From CAZMNY01 sp964567745 (lineage in GTDB: Bacteria > Planctomycetota > Planctomycetia > Pirellulales > Pirellulaceae), in NCBI GenBank assembly GCA_964567745.1, contig CAZMNY010000051.1, positions 1 through 55,894 on the forward strand: a DNA stretch of 55,894 nt, given 5' to 3'. Shown one piece after another: positions 16,611 through 25,480 of the stretch. A model generated the notes under the pieces. That model had not been told where the DNA came from. It searched no databases and saw only the letters and a list, made by a program, of their open reading frames with translations. Within the stretch, counting starts at the first letter, position 1. Each line of letters begins with the position of its first letter. A program made the translations under genes and the position numbers.

Positions 16611-18062
16611 CTAATCGGGTCGCTTGATAGCCGATACCGTTTTGCATTTTGGGCACTCGTAAGTCACACCAACCTGTCGCGTGGTGACTGCGATCGTGTC
16701 GCCGCACTTGGGGCAGGCGTAGTTGAACGCGTCGTCGACCGTCTGTGACTTGTGAGCGGTCTCGGACGAGGGCTTGCTCGGCGCCGAACCAGCAGAGCTA
16801 GCCGACGGTGCCGAATCCTCGTCGGCACCAGCGGCGTTAATCTGCTCTAACGTATGGACTCCGCGATTGGCAATCGGTTCATAGGCGGGCCGTTCAACAG
16901 CGTCCTCCAGCGTCAACTCGTCGTTCTCCGAGCTGTTTGCTGTTGTCTCTGTTTCGGAAGCGACTTGCCGCTTCGGCTCATTGGGAGCTTCAGGCGCAAT
17001 GTTGTCGGTCAAACAATCTGGGCAGGGAACGAGGTCGCCGCCGGAGACGGCGTATAGTCGAGTCCCGCAAAGCGAACAAGTGAAGCCGAAACTGGCGATC
17101 GAACTTGCTGGACGAGTTGGTTTGGGTGGCGGCTCAACTTGACGACCTCGATCTTGCTGACGATGGTCGTCCGCCGGTCTGTCCGTTGTGCCTCCTGCGC
17201 TATCATCGCGGAGCGAGAGGTGACTGTCGTACGGCACCGAGTCAGAATCGGGCGGCTGGGAACTCTCGCCGGTCGCTCGCTCAAGCACCGAATCGGGAAC
17301 GTTGTAGGCCGTGATTTTCTCGGCGGGCGCCAGACCAAGAATGTCGTCATCCTCGACTTTCGGCTTCGCCTTCGGTTTGTCTTCGAGCATCCCGGGCGGC
17401 GCATTGACGAGGACCATCGAATGGCAGTCGGGACACCGAACTTCATCACCCACCTGCCGGACCGAAACGCCGATGCGAGTCTGGCAGAGTTGACATGAGA
17501 TGCGAAACTTGTAGACCTTCTTCTTCCGCCTCTTCTTCTTCTTGGGCGACTCCGGCGTCGCTTCCTGACTTGTCCGCTCGGCCTCTTTCTCAACTCGTCC
17601 CGGCGCCGTCGGCAACGTCGTTCGCGGCTTCGGCAGTTCCGGCGCCGCAGGCGGAGACGAACGGGCGCTCGGCGGTGAGGGAGCGCACGGTGGAGGAGGA
17701 GGTGTTGGCCCCGAGTGAGATGTTGGCGGGGAAGTTGGCGGCGGAGTTGGCGGCTTGGATGGCTGGGGAGACTTCGCTTGTGGGGGCGGGGCCGATGAAG
17801 GGGCAGTTCCGCTGTCGACGGTGGAACTACTTGCGGCCGGTTTGTCCCAGAACAGCGAGTCAAAATCGTCGTCGATGGAGGGCGTTCCCGAGCCACTCAC
17901 CGCGGGCGCGTCGACCGGTTCGGAAGGCGTTAACGCCCCGTTCGAGCTCGGCGAGGTGATCGTGCCTCCGCAGCGCGGACAAATGAACGACTGCCCAGCC
18001 TGACTGGCCGGCGCCTTGATGTTCTGTTCGCAAAGCGGACAAGGAAATCGAACCGCTGCCAC
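16611..18062 (-). CDS. Multi zinc-ribbon protein (N-terminal part of a probable longer membrane protein)
   Basis: A 483-residue product with four CxxC...CxxC ribbons: about residues 8-32 (CPLCEQ, CPRCGG), about 185-215 (CQLCQT, CPDCHS), about 325-350 (CSLCGT, CPDCLT) and about 447-475 (CPKCGD, CPKCKT). Long Pro/Ser/Ala-rich linkers join them. It ends at a TAG (16611-16613) just before in-frame SKTAPNKTAPNK repeats, so a single base change would let it run on into the repeat and the membrane domain beyond the gap. Whether the TAG is real, a mutation or an error cannot be told. Zinc binding is likely from the motifs; the role is unknown. Confidence 0.75.
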   Translation of the reverse strand: MAAVRFPCPLCEQNIKAPASQAGQSFICPRCGGTITSPSSNGALTPSEPVDAPAVSGSGTPSIDDDFDSLFWDKPAASSSTVDSGTAPSSAPPPQAKSPQPSKPPTPPPTSPPTSHSGPTPPPPPCAPSPPSARSSPPAAPELPKPRTTLPTAPGRVEKEAERTSQEATPESPKKKKRRKKKVYKFRISCQLCQTRIGVSVRQVGDEVRCPDCHSMVLVNAPPGMLEDKPKAKPKVEDDDILGLAPAEKITAYNVPDSVLERATGESSQPPDSDSVPYDSHLSLRDDSAGGTTDRPADDHRQQDRGRQVEPPPKPTRPASSIASFGFTCSLCGTRLYAVSGGDLVPCPDCLTDNIAPEAPNEPKRQVASETETTANSSENDELTLEDAVERPAYEPIANRGVHTLEQINAAGADEDSAPSASSAGSAPSKPSSETAHKSQTVDDAFNYACPKCGDTIAVTTRQVGVTYECPKCKTVSAIKRPD

Positions 18063-18396
18063 ACTGATGCTCCGTCCCTGCTAGGACACTCCGCTGTACG
18101 CCCCGGCTGTACGCCACGATGGGATCAATCAGGCTTCGCCGCCATTCCCACTTTGGCTCACGCACGGGAAAGCGGCGACATGTGAATCTCCCCTCTCATT
18201 CGTAACCATACTCATACTCTTAATCTGCGCACAAAAAAACCCAACGCCGATAAGACGCTAGGTCGCCAAAAAATATCCGTTTGCCTACATGTCGTTCCGA
18301 TTTGGGCTTCGAATTAGCTCGAATCACCCAGAAACGTCAGCGCCAAGTTCTTGCCGATTCAGCAAAGGTCTCGAGCACTCGACGGGAATCATGCCG
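18063..18396. other. Intergenic region containing a minus-strand terminator
   Basis: This 334-bp gap separates the zinc-ribbon gene from the small membrane gene to its right. It contains the strong terminator described at 18233-18263 and, between that and 18062, presumably the promoter of the zinc-ribbon gene. No gene was seen. Confidence 0.6.
18233..18263 (-). terminator. Rho-independent terminator
   Basis: On the minus strand, ACCTAGCGTC and GGCGTTGGGT form a fully paired 10-bp RNA stem (several G-U pairs) around a TTATC loop, followed directly by TTTTTT. It lies 133 bp past the stop of the small membrane gene, so it should end the 19426-18397 transcript. Confidence 0.8.
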
Positions 18397-18627
18397 CTAG
18401 GCGATGTTCTGTAGAATAGGAGCGAACGCGGGCCCTTGCGATGTTGCGCTGCCGCCTGCTGCAGGCTTCCACCAGGGATAACTGCCGTACGATTGAAGTT
18501 CCAGCAGCAGCAGGACACAGGCTGTCAGCAAGGCGATCAAAGCGATCACCAACATCCACGTGTAAACGCCGCTCGACTGCTTGCGAACAACTTCGCCAGC
18601 TGCGTTAGATGAGCTTAGTTGCGACAC
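18397..18627 (-). CDS. Small single-pass membrane protein
   Basis: A 76-residue protein. The GTG at 18627 is chosen because AGGAAGG lies 6 nt upstream; a longer frame reaching 18678 would overlap the upstream gene by more than 70 bp. Even so, the start lies inside the last codons of the coiled-coil gene (stop at 18605), so the two overlap by 23 bp in different frames and are probably translationally coupled. One helix (MLVIALIALLTACVLLLLEL) spans about residues 25-44. The short tail is Gly/Pro/Ser-rich. No known family. Confidence 0.7.
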   Translation of the reverse strand: MSQLSSSNAAGEVVRKQSSGVYTWMLVIALIALLTACVLLLLELQSYGSYPWWKPAAGGSATSQGPAFAPILQNIA

Positions 18628-19426
18628 GATCACCCTTCCTAATAATGCCTCGACGATACTCTTTGATGATTTCCGCAACAGCTCGATCGGGTCCCGTCTT
18701 GCGAATCACGACGCGGCCCAAGTAAGTGCTCTTGCGAAATACTTCCAATTGATGGCCTTCTTTAATTCCATCATCCGAACCGATCGAAATCTCGATCAGA
18801 TCTTTTTGGCTCACGCCTGTGACAACGCCATCGACCGTAGGAGCAATATTGGCAATGTTGTGAATGTCGATGCCATGAGCTTGCACGGCTGCGGACAGCT
18901 GCGAGTTCTGAGCCAACAATTGAGATCGACGAACTTCCAGGTCGCTCTTCAAACCTTCCAGACGATTCAGTTCATCCGTCAAGCGAACGACTTGATTGAA
19001 CATGTTGTCGCGGTCGAGTTGCGAGTCGCGAATGTTCTTCCGCAAGCCGGCGACTTCCGTCGTCAGCCGCTCCAACTCCGTTACCGTCGTGCGGTGAGCC
19101 GCGGTGAGTACGCCGTTGGAGCTTTGCAGTTCCAGCAACGTGGTGTTGGCTTGTTGCAGAGCCGCGTTGACTTGCTCGTACTTCGAGCGTGCGGCGGCGA
19201 TCGCAAACCGGCGAGCTGCTTGCTCAGCAGCCAACGCGTCCTTAGAACGTCCGAACTCAATGTTCATTTGATCGCGCTGAGACCTCATGTCGTCGACTTG
19301 CTTGGCCAAGTCCTTGGCATGCTCACGCCAGTTTTTGTGAGTTGCGAATACCAACATCGCAAAGGCCATAAAGACAACACTCATAACCAAAATGAGCACG
19401 GTCAAAATCTTGCCGAGAAGCGTCAT
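18605..19426 (-). CDS. Membrane-anchored coiled-coil protein
   Basis: A 273-residue protein with an N-terminal membrane helix at about residues 5-28. A long coiled coil follows (about 30-190, heptad-like Leu/Glu/Gln content). The C-terminal globular domain of about 80 residues, around VTGVSQKDLIEISIG and RVVIRKTGPDRAVAEI, has the look of the small beta-barrel domains seen in MreC/FlgT-type proteins; this is a visual comparison only. The start is supported by GAGGACGAG upstream. It leads a two-gene unit closed by the terminator at 18233. A scaffold role at the envelope is possible but unproven. Confidence 0.75.
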   Translation of the reverse strand: MTLLGKILTVLILVMSVVFMAFAMLVFATHKNWREHAKDLAKQVDDMRSQRDQMNIEFGRSKDALAAEQAARRFAIAAARSKYEQVNAALQQANTTLLELQSSNGVLTAAHRTTVTELERLTTEVAGLRKNIRDSQLDRDNMFNQVVRLTDELNRLEGLKSDLEVRRSQLLAQNSQLSAAVQAHGIDIHNIANIAPTVDGVVTGVSQKDLIEISIGSDDGIKEGHQLEVFRKSTYLGRVVIRKTGPDRAVAEIIKEYRRGIIRKGDRVATKLI

Positions 19427-19772
19427 CAGTCTCGTCCTCTTGAAACAATCGATACGGCGAGGCTAGAAGTGTGAGAGGCACCGCGCCCTTTGCGGGACCA
19501 AAATTGAGCCGATGGGTCGAACGGAGTTCCAAACGATCCAACTGCCAAATGGCACCCGTCGACGAACCAGGATGATCGTCGTCCACTCAGTATAATTCCG
19601 GTCGCGCAACAGTGTCAACGAAAACACAATAAAATGGGTTAAATACGCAATATAGACCGACTTGTGTCTCGGCACCCAGGCCACAACAGGGCGGCGTAAG
19701 TCCTACAATCGACATTTCCCTTTTCGTTCCGCCCTTTGGCGAGTATTCCCCACCGCGCGAATCGGTCAGATA
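19427..19772. other. Divergent intergenic region
   Basis: This 346-bp space separates the minus-strand coiled-coil gene from the plus-strand DHOD-like gene. It is AT-richer than its surroundings between about 19585 and 19655 (AATAAAATGGGTTAAATACG), where promoters for both directions are likely. No gene or repeat was recognised. Confidence 0.4.
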
Positions 19773-20870
19773 ATGCCAATGAATGGACCCAAATCGATGA
19801 GCGAGCCAATCGATATCCCCGATGCCTGGAGAGAGTTGCCCGGCTATCAGTTGGAGCAATCTTACGAATGGAATTACCGCAACCCGCCGGACCGAGTCAG
19901 CTTGGAGGTGCCGGCGATCTCGGGTGAGTGGAGTTTCTGTGGGTCGCCCATCGATTCACCGTTGGGCATTTCCGCCGGCCCGCTGCTCAATGGCGCCTGG
20001 TGCCTCTATTACGCCGGCCTGGGCTATTCCGTCGTTACCTACAAGACCGTTCGATCGAGCGAACGGGCCTGCTACCCTCAGCCCAACCTACAGCCGGTCC
20101 GCTGCCATTCGCTCAAGGGAGGCGAGCAACGATTGCCGGCGGCTAAACAAATGGAGGGATCGTGGGCCGTTTCCTACGGAATGCCGTCGCAGGAGCCGAG
20201 TGTCTGGCGGGACGACGTCTTGGCCACCCGAACTCGATTGCCCAACCAGACTCGGCTTGTCGTGTCCGTCGTCGGAACCATTCAAACCGGCTGGAGCCTC
20301 GAGCAGCTTGCGGACGACTACGCCGTTTGCGCCAGCATGGCGATCGAATGTGGTGCGGACGGGGTGGAGGCGAATTTCTCCTGCCCGAATGTCTCGACCG
20401 CCGACGGACAGCTCTACCAGAACCCAAAAGATGCTCGATTTGTGATCGAGCGAATTCGTCGCGAGATTCGCGGCGCGCCGCTGGTTGTGAAGATCGGCCA
20501 CACGCCGCTCAATCAGCCCGTCGATGAAATAGTCGCCGCCCTGGCGCCCTCGGTCAACGCAATTTCGACGACCAACAGTGTCGCTTCGACCATTGTCGGC
20601 GACGACGGGCAGTTGATGTTCTCGGGACAACCTCGCGGCATCTGTGGCGCCGCGACCCTCGAAGCCTCTGTGGCTCAAGTCGATCGACTCCGCCAGTCAC
20701 TCGACCAACAGGGATTCAACACCGAACTGATCGGAGTCGGAGGCATTGCGAGCGTCGTCGACGTCAAGCAATACTTGTCCGCCGGCGCCGCCAGCGTCCA
20801 AATGGCGACTTCCGCCATGGTCCACCCCTGGACCGCCATGCAAATCCGAAAACAATGGACCGACGCCTAA
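19773..20870 (+). CDS. Dihydroorotate dehydrogenase-like FMN protein
   Basis: From the ATG at 19773 the product has 365 residues; ATGs at 19779 and 19797 are equally possible and none has a strong ribosome site. The class 1 DHOD core is visible: ISAGPLLNG for the phosphate/FMN side, then the catalytic loop ANFSCPNVST with the Cys typical of class 1A enzymes, VVKIGHTPL, STTNSVAS and GVGGIASVVDVKQYLSAGA. DHODs oxidise dihydroorotate to orotate in pyrimidine synthesis with FMN. The unusual N-terminus and the inserted stretch after the FMN loop make a diverged relative with another substrate possible, so no gene symbol is given. Confidence 0.8.
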   Translation: MPMNGPKSMSEPIDIPDAWRELPGYQLEQSYEWNYRNPPDRVSLEVPAISGEWSFCGSPIDSPLGISAGPLLNGAWCLYYAGLGYSVVTYKTVRSSERACYPQPNLQPVRCHSLKGGEQRLPAAKQMEGSWAVSYGMPSQEPSVWRDDVLATRTRLPNQTRLVVSVVGTIQTGWSLEQLADDYAVCASMAIECGADGVEANFSCPNVSTADGQLYQNPKDARFVIERIRREIRGAPLVVKIGHTPLNQPVDEIVAALAPSVNAISTTNSVASTIVGDDGQLMFSGQPRGICGAATLEASVAQVDRLRQSLDQQGFNTELIGVGGIASVVDVKQYLSAGAASVQMATSAMVHPWTAMQIRKQWTDA

Positions 20871-20977
20871 CTCGATTAGCCCATTGCCGCACGCGAGTCG
20901 TAACGAAACTCGTTTAACCCATTGCCGCACGCGAGTCATTACGGAACTCGTTTAACCCGCTGCCGCAGGCAAGGCCT
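20871..20977 (+). repeat. 38-bp tandem repeat, 2.8 copies
   Basis: Units at 20871-20908, 20909-20946 and partial 20947-20977 share CTCGTTTAACCCATTGCCG followed by CACGCGAGTC. Single related units occur at 29781-29811 and 29995-30029. All are intergenic. No other structure is seen in the rest of the 248-bp gap to the next gene. Confidence 0.85.
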
Positions 20978-21118
20978 CAGAAAGAACGAAAACCAAGGCA
21001 GAACAAAAACAACATCACCTAGCGGCGCCCTAGGACCATGTTTGGTGCAACGGGGTCGGGCCGTGTTTTGGAACAATTGGCCGATGCGTAATCAGGAAAC
21101 AGACAACAAGACGAGGAA

Positions 21119-22222
21119 ATGATGAGCGAAACATGTCGGTGGGGAATTTTGGGTGCAGCCAACATCGCGCGAAAAAACTGGCAGTCGATTCGGAACTCGC
21201 CGAATTGTTCTTTGGTCGGTGTGGCGAGTCGCGATGTGGATCGAGCGAATGACTTCATTAGAGACTGTCAAGCGTCGGCGCCGATCGACCCCAGTCCCGT
21301 TGCGTTCGCCGACTATGATTCGCTACTCGCGTCTCCGGACATCGACGCCGTTTATGTCCCATTGCCGACGGGTCTGCGCAAGCCGTGGGTCGTCAAGGCG
21401 GCGGCGGCGGGCAAGCACGTGATGTGCGAAAAGCCATGCGGCGCGTCGGTGGAAGACTTGCAGGAGATGATCGCCGCCTGCCGGACTCATGGCGTGCAGT
21501 TCATGGACGGCGTCATGTTCATGCACAGCGACCGACTTGGCGCGCTTCGCGAATCGCTCGACGACGGAACGAGCGTTGGGAAGATCAATCGGATTACGAG
21601 TCAATTCAGTTTCCGAGGCGACGACGCGTTCCTGAATGACAATATTCGCTTGAGCGACATGCTCGAGCCGGACGGCTGCGTTGGCGATTTAGGTTGGTAC
21701 AACATCCGTTTCGCACTTTGGGTAATGCAGTACCAGATGCCGAGAAAAGCGACTGGCCGCTTGTTGCGCACAGCGGGGCGTTCGGATAGCGGAGCGGCGT
21801 TGCCTATCGAGTTTTCGGCCGAGTTGTTCTTTGACGACGACGTCTCGGCGAGCTTCTACTGCTCGTTCGTAACGGAACATCAACAGTGGGCCAACATTAG
21901 CGGAACGGCGGGCCACATCCATCTGCAGGATTTCGTCCTTCCTTACTTCGGCGCCGAATCTTGTTTTGACGTTGTCAACGCCGAGATGGATGTCGACGGC
22001 TGCGACTTCAACATGCAGCCGCATCGCCGAACCGTCTCGACTCCCGAGTACAGCAACTCATACGAAAGCGCTCAGGAGACAAAGATGTTCAGCACCTTCG
22101 CCAAAAACGTTCTTTCGGGCGTCGTCGATGATCACTGGCCGGAAATCGCATTGAAGACTCAGCAAGTCATGGCGGCCGTGCTCGCCTCAGCAAAACAGGA
22201 TGGCCAGGTCGTCGAACTTTAA
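21119..22222 (+). CDS. Gfo/Idh/MocA family oxidoreductase
   Basis: A 367-residue protein with an N-terminal Rossmann fold (WGILGAANIARKNW near residues 8-21) and the family's catalytic EKP motif (HVMCEKPCG near residues 98-106). The C-terminal alpha/beta substrate domain is complete. Members use NAD(P)(H) to oxidise or reduce sugars, inositols and related compounds. The ATG pair at 21119 follows GAGGAA closely. It stands alone: the DHOD-like gene ends 248 bp upstream and repeats lie downstream. The substrate cannot be deduced. Confidence 0.9.
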   Translation: MMSETCRWGILGAANIARKNWQSIRNSPNCSLVGVASRDVDRANDFIRDCQASAPIDPSPVAFADYDSLLASPDIDAVYVPLPTGLRKPWVVKAAAAGKHVMCEKPCGASVEDLQEMIAACRTHGVQFMDGVMFMHSDRLGALRESLDDGTSVGKINRITSQFSFRGDDAFLNDNIRLSDMLEPDGCVGDLGWYNIRFALWVMQYQMPRKATGRLLRTAGRSDSGAALPIEFSAELFFDDDVSASFYCSFVTEHQQWANISGTAGHIHLQDFVLPYFGAESCFDVVNAEMDVDGCDFNMQPHRRTVSTPEYSNSYESAQETKMFSTFAKNVLSGVVDDHWPEIALKTQQVMAAVLASAKQDGQVVEL

Positions 22223-22255
22223 GATTCAGACGAACCCGAGCATTCAATCAGACAG

Positions 22256-22312
22256 CGTTGCCCGTAGGCTACGTTGGCCAACGGCCTACCTCAACGTAGC
22301 CTACGGGCAACG
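22256..22312. repeat. Perfect 21-bp inverted repeat
   Basis: The arms CGTTGCCCGTAGGCTACGTT(G) at 22256-22276 and 22292-22312 are exact reverse complements around a 15-nt loop. No T-run follows, so it is probably a palindromic repeat element that may still help end transcription of the oxidoreductase gene. It lies in the 386-bp gap before pepN. Confidence 0.85.
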
Positions 22313-22427
22313 CCCTAGTGCTGTGTTACAGCTTGGAATTGGGATCGACAATTCGTTTGGTCAACGCCCGCCACGGCGAATCGGGTGCGCCACCCTAAAA
22401 CCAAGGCGTAACGCGGCACTAGGAGCT

Positions 22428-22496
22428 CTTGAGCCGTTCGGTGAATCAGAATCAACGGCTAAGGAAACTCCACTGCGGCAGGATGCCCCAGCCACG
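22428..22496 (-). repeat. Inverted copy of the dispersed repeat (left of pepN)
   Basis: The segment TTCGGTGAATCAGAATCAAC through GGAAACTCCACTGCGGCAGG and CCCAGCCACG is the reverse complement of 25235-25302 with only a handful of differences. A partial second copy (CTTGCTCGTTCGGTGAACC) follows at 22502-22520. Together with the right copy it brackets the pepN gene. Confidence 0.85.
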
Positions 22497-22608
22497 TAGC
22501 GCTTGCTCGTTCGGTGAACCAGGATTGCCAGCGTAAGCGCAGACGGAAAGGCGTCGCGGTATACTGCTTCGTTTTGCGAAATTATCACAGGCCATCGAGG
22601 TGCTGCGG

Positions 22609-25230
22609 ATGTCGAGTCCCACAGAAACGTTCCGAAAAGACTACCAGCCGGCCGACTTCCAAGTCCACGGAATCGAACTGACCTTTGAATTGGGTGAAGA
22701 AGAGACGTTAGTCCGCGCGAACATTGAGTTCCAGCGAATCGGCTCCAATAGCGATGCGGCTCTCGTGCTAACGGGCGAGGACATGGAGCTCCGTTCTCTG
22801 ACGATCGATGGCGATGAGGCTCTAGAGAAAGGGTATACGGTCGACAAAGAATCGTTGACGATCAATTCGCCGCCGAACCGGTTTGTGCTGAACAGCATCG
22901 TTGCAATCAAACCGCAAGAGAATCTCGCTCTCTCAGGACTCTACAAATCCTCTGGCAACTTTTGCACTCAATGCGAAGCCGAGGGTTTTCGGCGAATCAC
23001 TTATTTCCTCGATCGGCCCGATGTCATGACGCGCTACAAGACGTCAATCATCGCCGACCCAGAAAAATATCCGGTATTGCTCTCCAACGGAAATCGCATC
23101 GCGACAACCGACTTGGCTGATGGTCGGCGCCAGGTTATCTGGGAAGACCCGTTCCCGAAACCGTCCTATCTGTTCGCGGTTGTGGCCGGGAACCTGAAGT
23201 GCAAAGAAGGCGTATTCACGACGCGGTCGGGTCGCGAGGTCAAGCTGGAGATCTGGGTCGCCGCGGAGGACCTGGACAAGACCGATCATGCTCTGGCATC
23301 GCTACAAAAATCGATGGCCTGGGACGAACAGGTCTACGGTCTTGAATACGATCTCGACATCTACATGATCGTCGCCGTCAGCGATTTCAACATGGGAGCG
23401 ATGGAGAACAAGGGACTCAACGTCTTCAACACAAAATACGTTTTGGCTCGGTCCGACACTGCAACGGACGTCGACTTCGACGGTGTCGAAGCCGTTATCG
23501 CTCACGAGTATTTTCACAATTGGACAGGTAACCGAGTCACTTGCCGCGATTGGTTTCAGCTGACCTTGAAAGAAGGCTTGACCGTATTTCGCGATCAGCA
23601 ATTCACGATGGACCAGACGTCGGAAGGCGTAAAACGCATCGACGACGTGAGGTTGTTGCGGTACGCCCAGTTCCCCGAAGACTCAGGGCCGATGTCGCAT
23701 CCGATCCGACCCGACTCGTATATCGTGATGGACAACTTCTATACGGCCACCGTTTACAACAAGGGTGCCGAAGTGATTCGAATGTACCAAACGCTGCTGG
23801 GGAAAGAGGGATTCCACAAGGGCATGGACCTCTACTTCCAGCGGCACGACGGGCAAGCGGTCACCTGCGATGACTTTCGGGCAGCGATGGCGGATGCGAA
23901 CGGGCGCGATTTGAGTCAATTCGAGCGATGGTACGACCAGAACGGAACGCCGCAAGTCACGGTAACCTCATCGTACGACGAAGCCGCCAAGTCCTTCACT
24001 GTCGAACTGCAGCAAGAAAGCGCCGCAAGCGATTCCCATCAGCCATTTCACATGCCAATTCGTATCGCGTTGCTAAGTGACAATGGAAATGAAATCGAGT
24101 CGACGCTCGACGGAAAGTCACAAACCGAACACCTGCTCGAATTGACCGAGTGGCGTCAATCTCTTGAGTTTGAAGGCGTGAGCCAGTCGCCGATCGTCTC
24201 GATATTGCGAGGGTTCTCGGCGCCAGTGAAGCTATTTTACGACCGCCCGCGCAGCGACCACGCTTTCTTGATGGCCCATGATCAAGACGATTTCAATCGG
24301 TGGGACGCAGGCCAGACGCTCGCCAAGGAACTTATGCTCGAGCAGATTGTGGCTGTTCAAAATGGCGAATCTGCGGTGTGCGACGAACTTTACTCGAGTG
24401 CCTTTGGCGCTCTGCTGGCCGATGAGTCGCTCGATGGATCGTTCAAGGCTCTGGCCATGCAATTGCCGAGCGAACGAGAACTTGGCATGGCCATGGATGA
24501 GATCGATCCCGAAGCCGTGCATCGAGTGCGAGCCGCATTCATCCAGCAGCTTGCCGCGGCGCACCGCGATACGTTATTGGCGATCTACCGTCAGACCAAC
24601 GTAAAGACCCAGTATCGGTTTGAACAGCAAGAGGTGCAGCGGCGAGCGTTGAAGAATGCTTGCCTGGCATATCTCTCGGCGCTGCAAGACGACGAGTCGG
24701 CGCAGCGTCTGGTTTGTGAGCAATTCGAATCGGCGGACAACATGACGGACCAGCAAGCTGCCCTGGCCATGCTCAGCCAGCGAGCGATTCCAGAGCGAGA
24801 TCGGGCGCTTGAGCAGTTTTATGCCCAATGGAGCCACGATGCTTTGGTCATCGACAAGTGGTTTGCCGTGCAGGCTGGAGCGTCTGCGGAAGACAACCTC
24901 GAACGAGTGATCGAGCTAGCGCAACATTCCGCCTTCAATCCCAAAAACCCAAATCGACTGAGAGCGCTCGTCGGCACCTTTGCGGCGGGAAATCAGCTCC
25001 ACTTTCACAACAAGAGCGGCAAGGGTTATCGATTCGCCAGCGATATGGTGCTAACCGTCCAAAAGGACAATCCCCAGGCCGCCGCTCGACTCGTCGGCTC
25101 ATTCAATCAATGGACTCGCTTCGACGCCGAGCGACAGAAGCTGATACGAGCCGAGCTGAACCGTATTGTCGAAACCGAGGGGCTCGCAAAGGACGTGTTC
25201 GAGATCGTACAACGATCGCTCAACGCCTGA
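22609..25230 (+). CDS. pepN: Aminopeptidase N (M1 family)
   Basis: An 873-residue cytoplasmic zinc aminopeptidase of normal PepN length. The substrate-binding motif GAMEN is at residues 263-267; the zinc site is HEYFH at 299-303 with NW after it and a downstream Glu in LKEGLTVF. The C-terminal helical domain typical of the bacterial PepN subgroup (about residues 430-873) is complete. It removes N-terminal residues from peptides in the late stage of protein turnover. The ATG at 22609 is preferred, with GAGGTG 7 nt upstream, over a GTG at 22600. The gene is flanked by inverted copies of a dispersed repeat. Confidence 0.96.
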   Translation: MSSPTETFRKDYQPADFQVHGIELTFELGEEETLVRANIEFQRIGSNSDAALVLTGEDMELRSLTIDGDEALEKGYTVDKESLTINSPPNRFVLNSIVAIKPQENLALSGLYKSSGNFCTQCEAEGFRRITYFLDRPDVMTRYKTSIIADPEKYPVLLSNGNRIATTDLADGRRQVIWEDPFPKPSYLFAVVAGNLKCKEGVFTTRSGREVKLEIWVAAEDLDKTDHALASLQKSMAWDEQVYGLEYDLDIYMIVAVSDFNMGAMENKGLNVFNTKYVLARSDTATDVDFDGVEAVIAHEYFHNWTGNRVTCRDWFQLTLKEGLTVFRDQQFTMDQTSEGVKRIDDVRLLRYAQFPEDSGPMSHPIRPDSYIVMDNFYTATVYNKGAEVIRMYQTLLGKEGFHKGMDLYFQRHDGQAVTCDDFRAAMADANGRDLSQFERWYDQNGTPQVTVTSSYDEAAKSFTVELQQESAASDSHQPFHMPIRIALLSDNGNEIESTLDGKSQTEHLLELTEWRQSLEFEGVSQSPIVSILRGFSAPVKLFYDRPRSDHAFLMAHDQDDFNRWDAGQTLAKELMLEQIVAVQNGESAVCDELYSSAFGALLADESLDGSFKALAMQLPSERELGMAMDEIDPEAVHRVRAAFIQQLAAAHRDTLLAIYRQTNVKTQYRFEQQEVQRRALKNACLAYLSALQDDESAQRLVCEQFESADNMTDQQAALAMLSQRAIPERDRALEQFYAQWSHDALVIDKWFAVQAGASAEDNLERVIELAQHSAFNPKNPNRLRALVGTFAAGNQLHFHNKSGKGYRFASDMVLTVQKDNPQAAARLVGSFNQWTRFDAERQKLIRAELNRIVETEGLAKDVFEIVQRSLNA

Positions 25231-25234
25231 GCAA

Positions 25235-25357
25235 CGTGGCTGGGACATCCTGCCGCAGTGGAGTTTCCTTAGCGTTGAATCTGATTCACCGAACGAGCAA
25301 GCTGGTTGGGGTCTTTCATTTCTGCATTTTGCATTCTTCACTTTGCACTTTGCACTC
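25235..25357 (+). repeat. Dispersed intergenic repeat, longest copy
   Basis: It begins 5 bp after the pepN stop: CGTGGCTGGGACATCCTGCC, then GCAGTGGAGTTTCCTTAGCG, TTGAATCTGATTCACCGAAC, GAGCAAG, and a tail GGGTCTTTCATTT...TTTGCACTTTGCACTC. The first 68 bp match 22428-22496 inverted; the tail matches 13251-13304 inverted. It lies in the 250-bp gap before the MtfA-like gene. Confidence 0.85.
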
Positions 25358-25480
25358 GATATGGCCGGTCGACAGGACAACCCCGCAGACACGACGTGAG
25401 TCGGATTAGGGTTTCGCACATGTGGGCCGAAGACTAACCTCATCGTAGCGTTCGGCCATTTTCTTCCGCGATCACGACTA

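Noticed and set aside
16611..16613. TAG inside the zinc-ribbon/repeat frame as a recoded stop (pyrrolysine)
   Set aside because: No conserved residue is expected there, the repeat region is low complexity and the gene is damaged elsewhere; mutation or sequence error is simpler.
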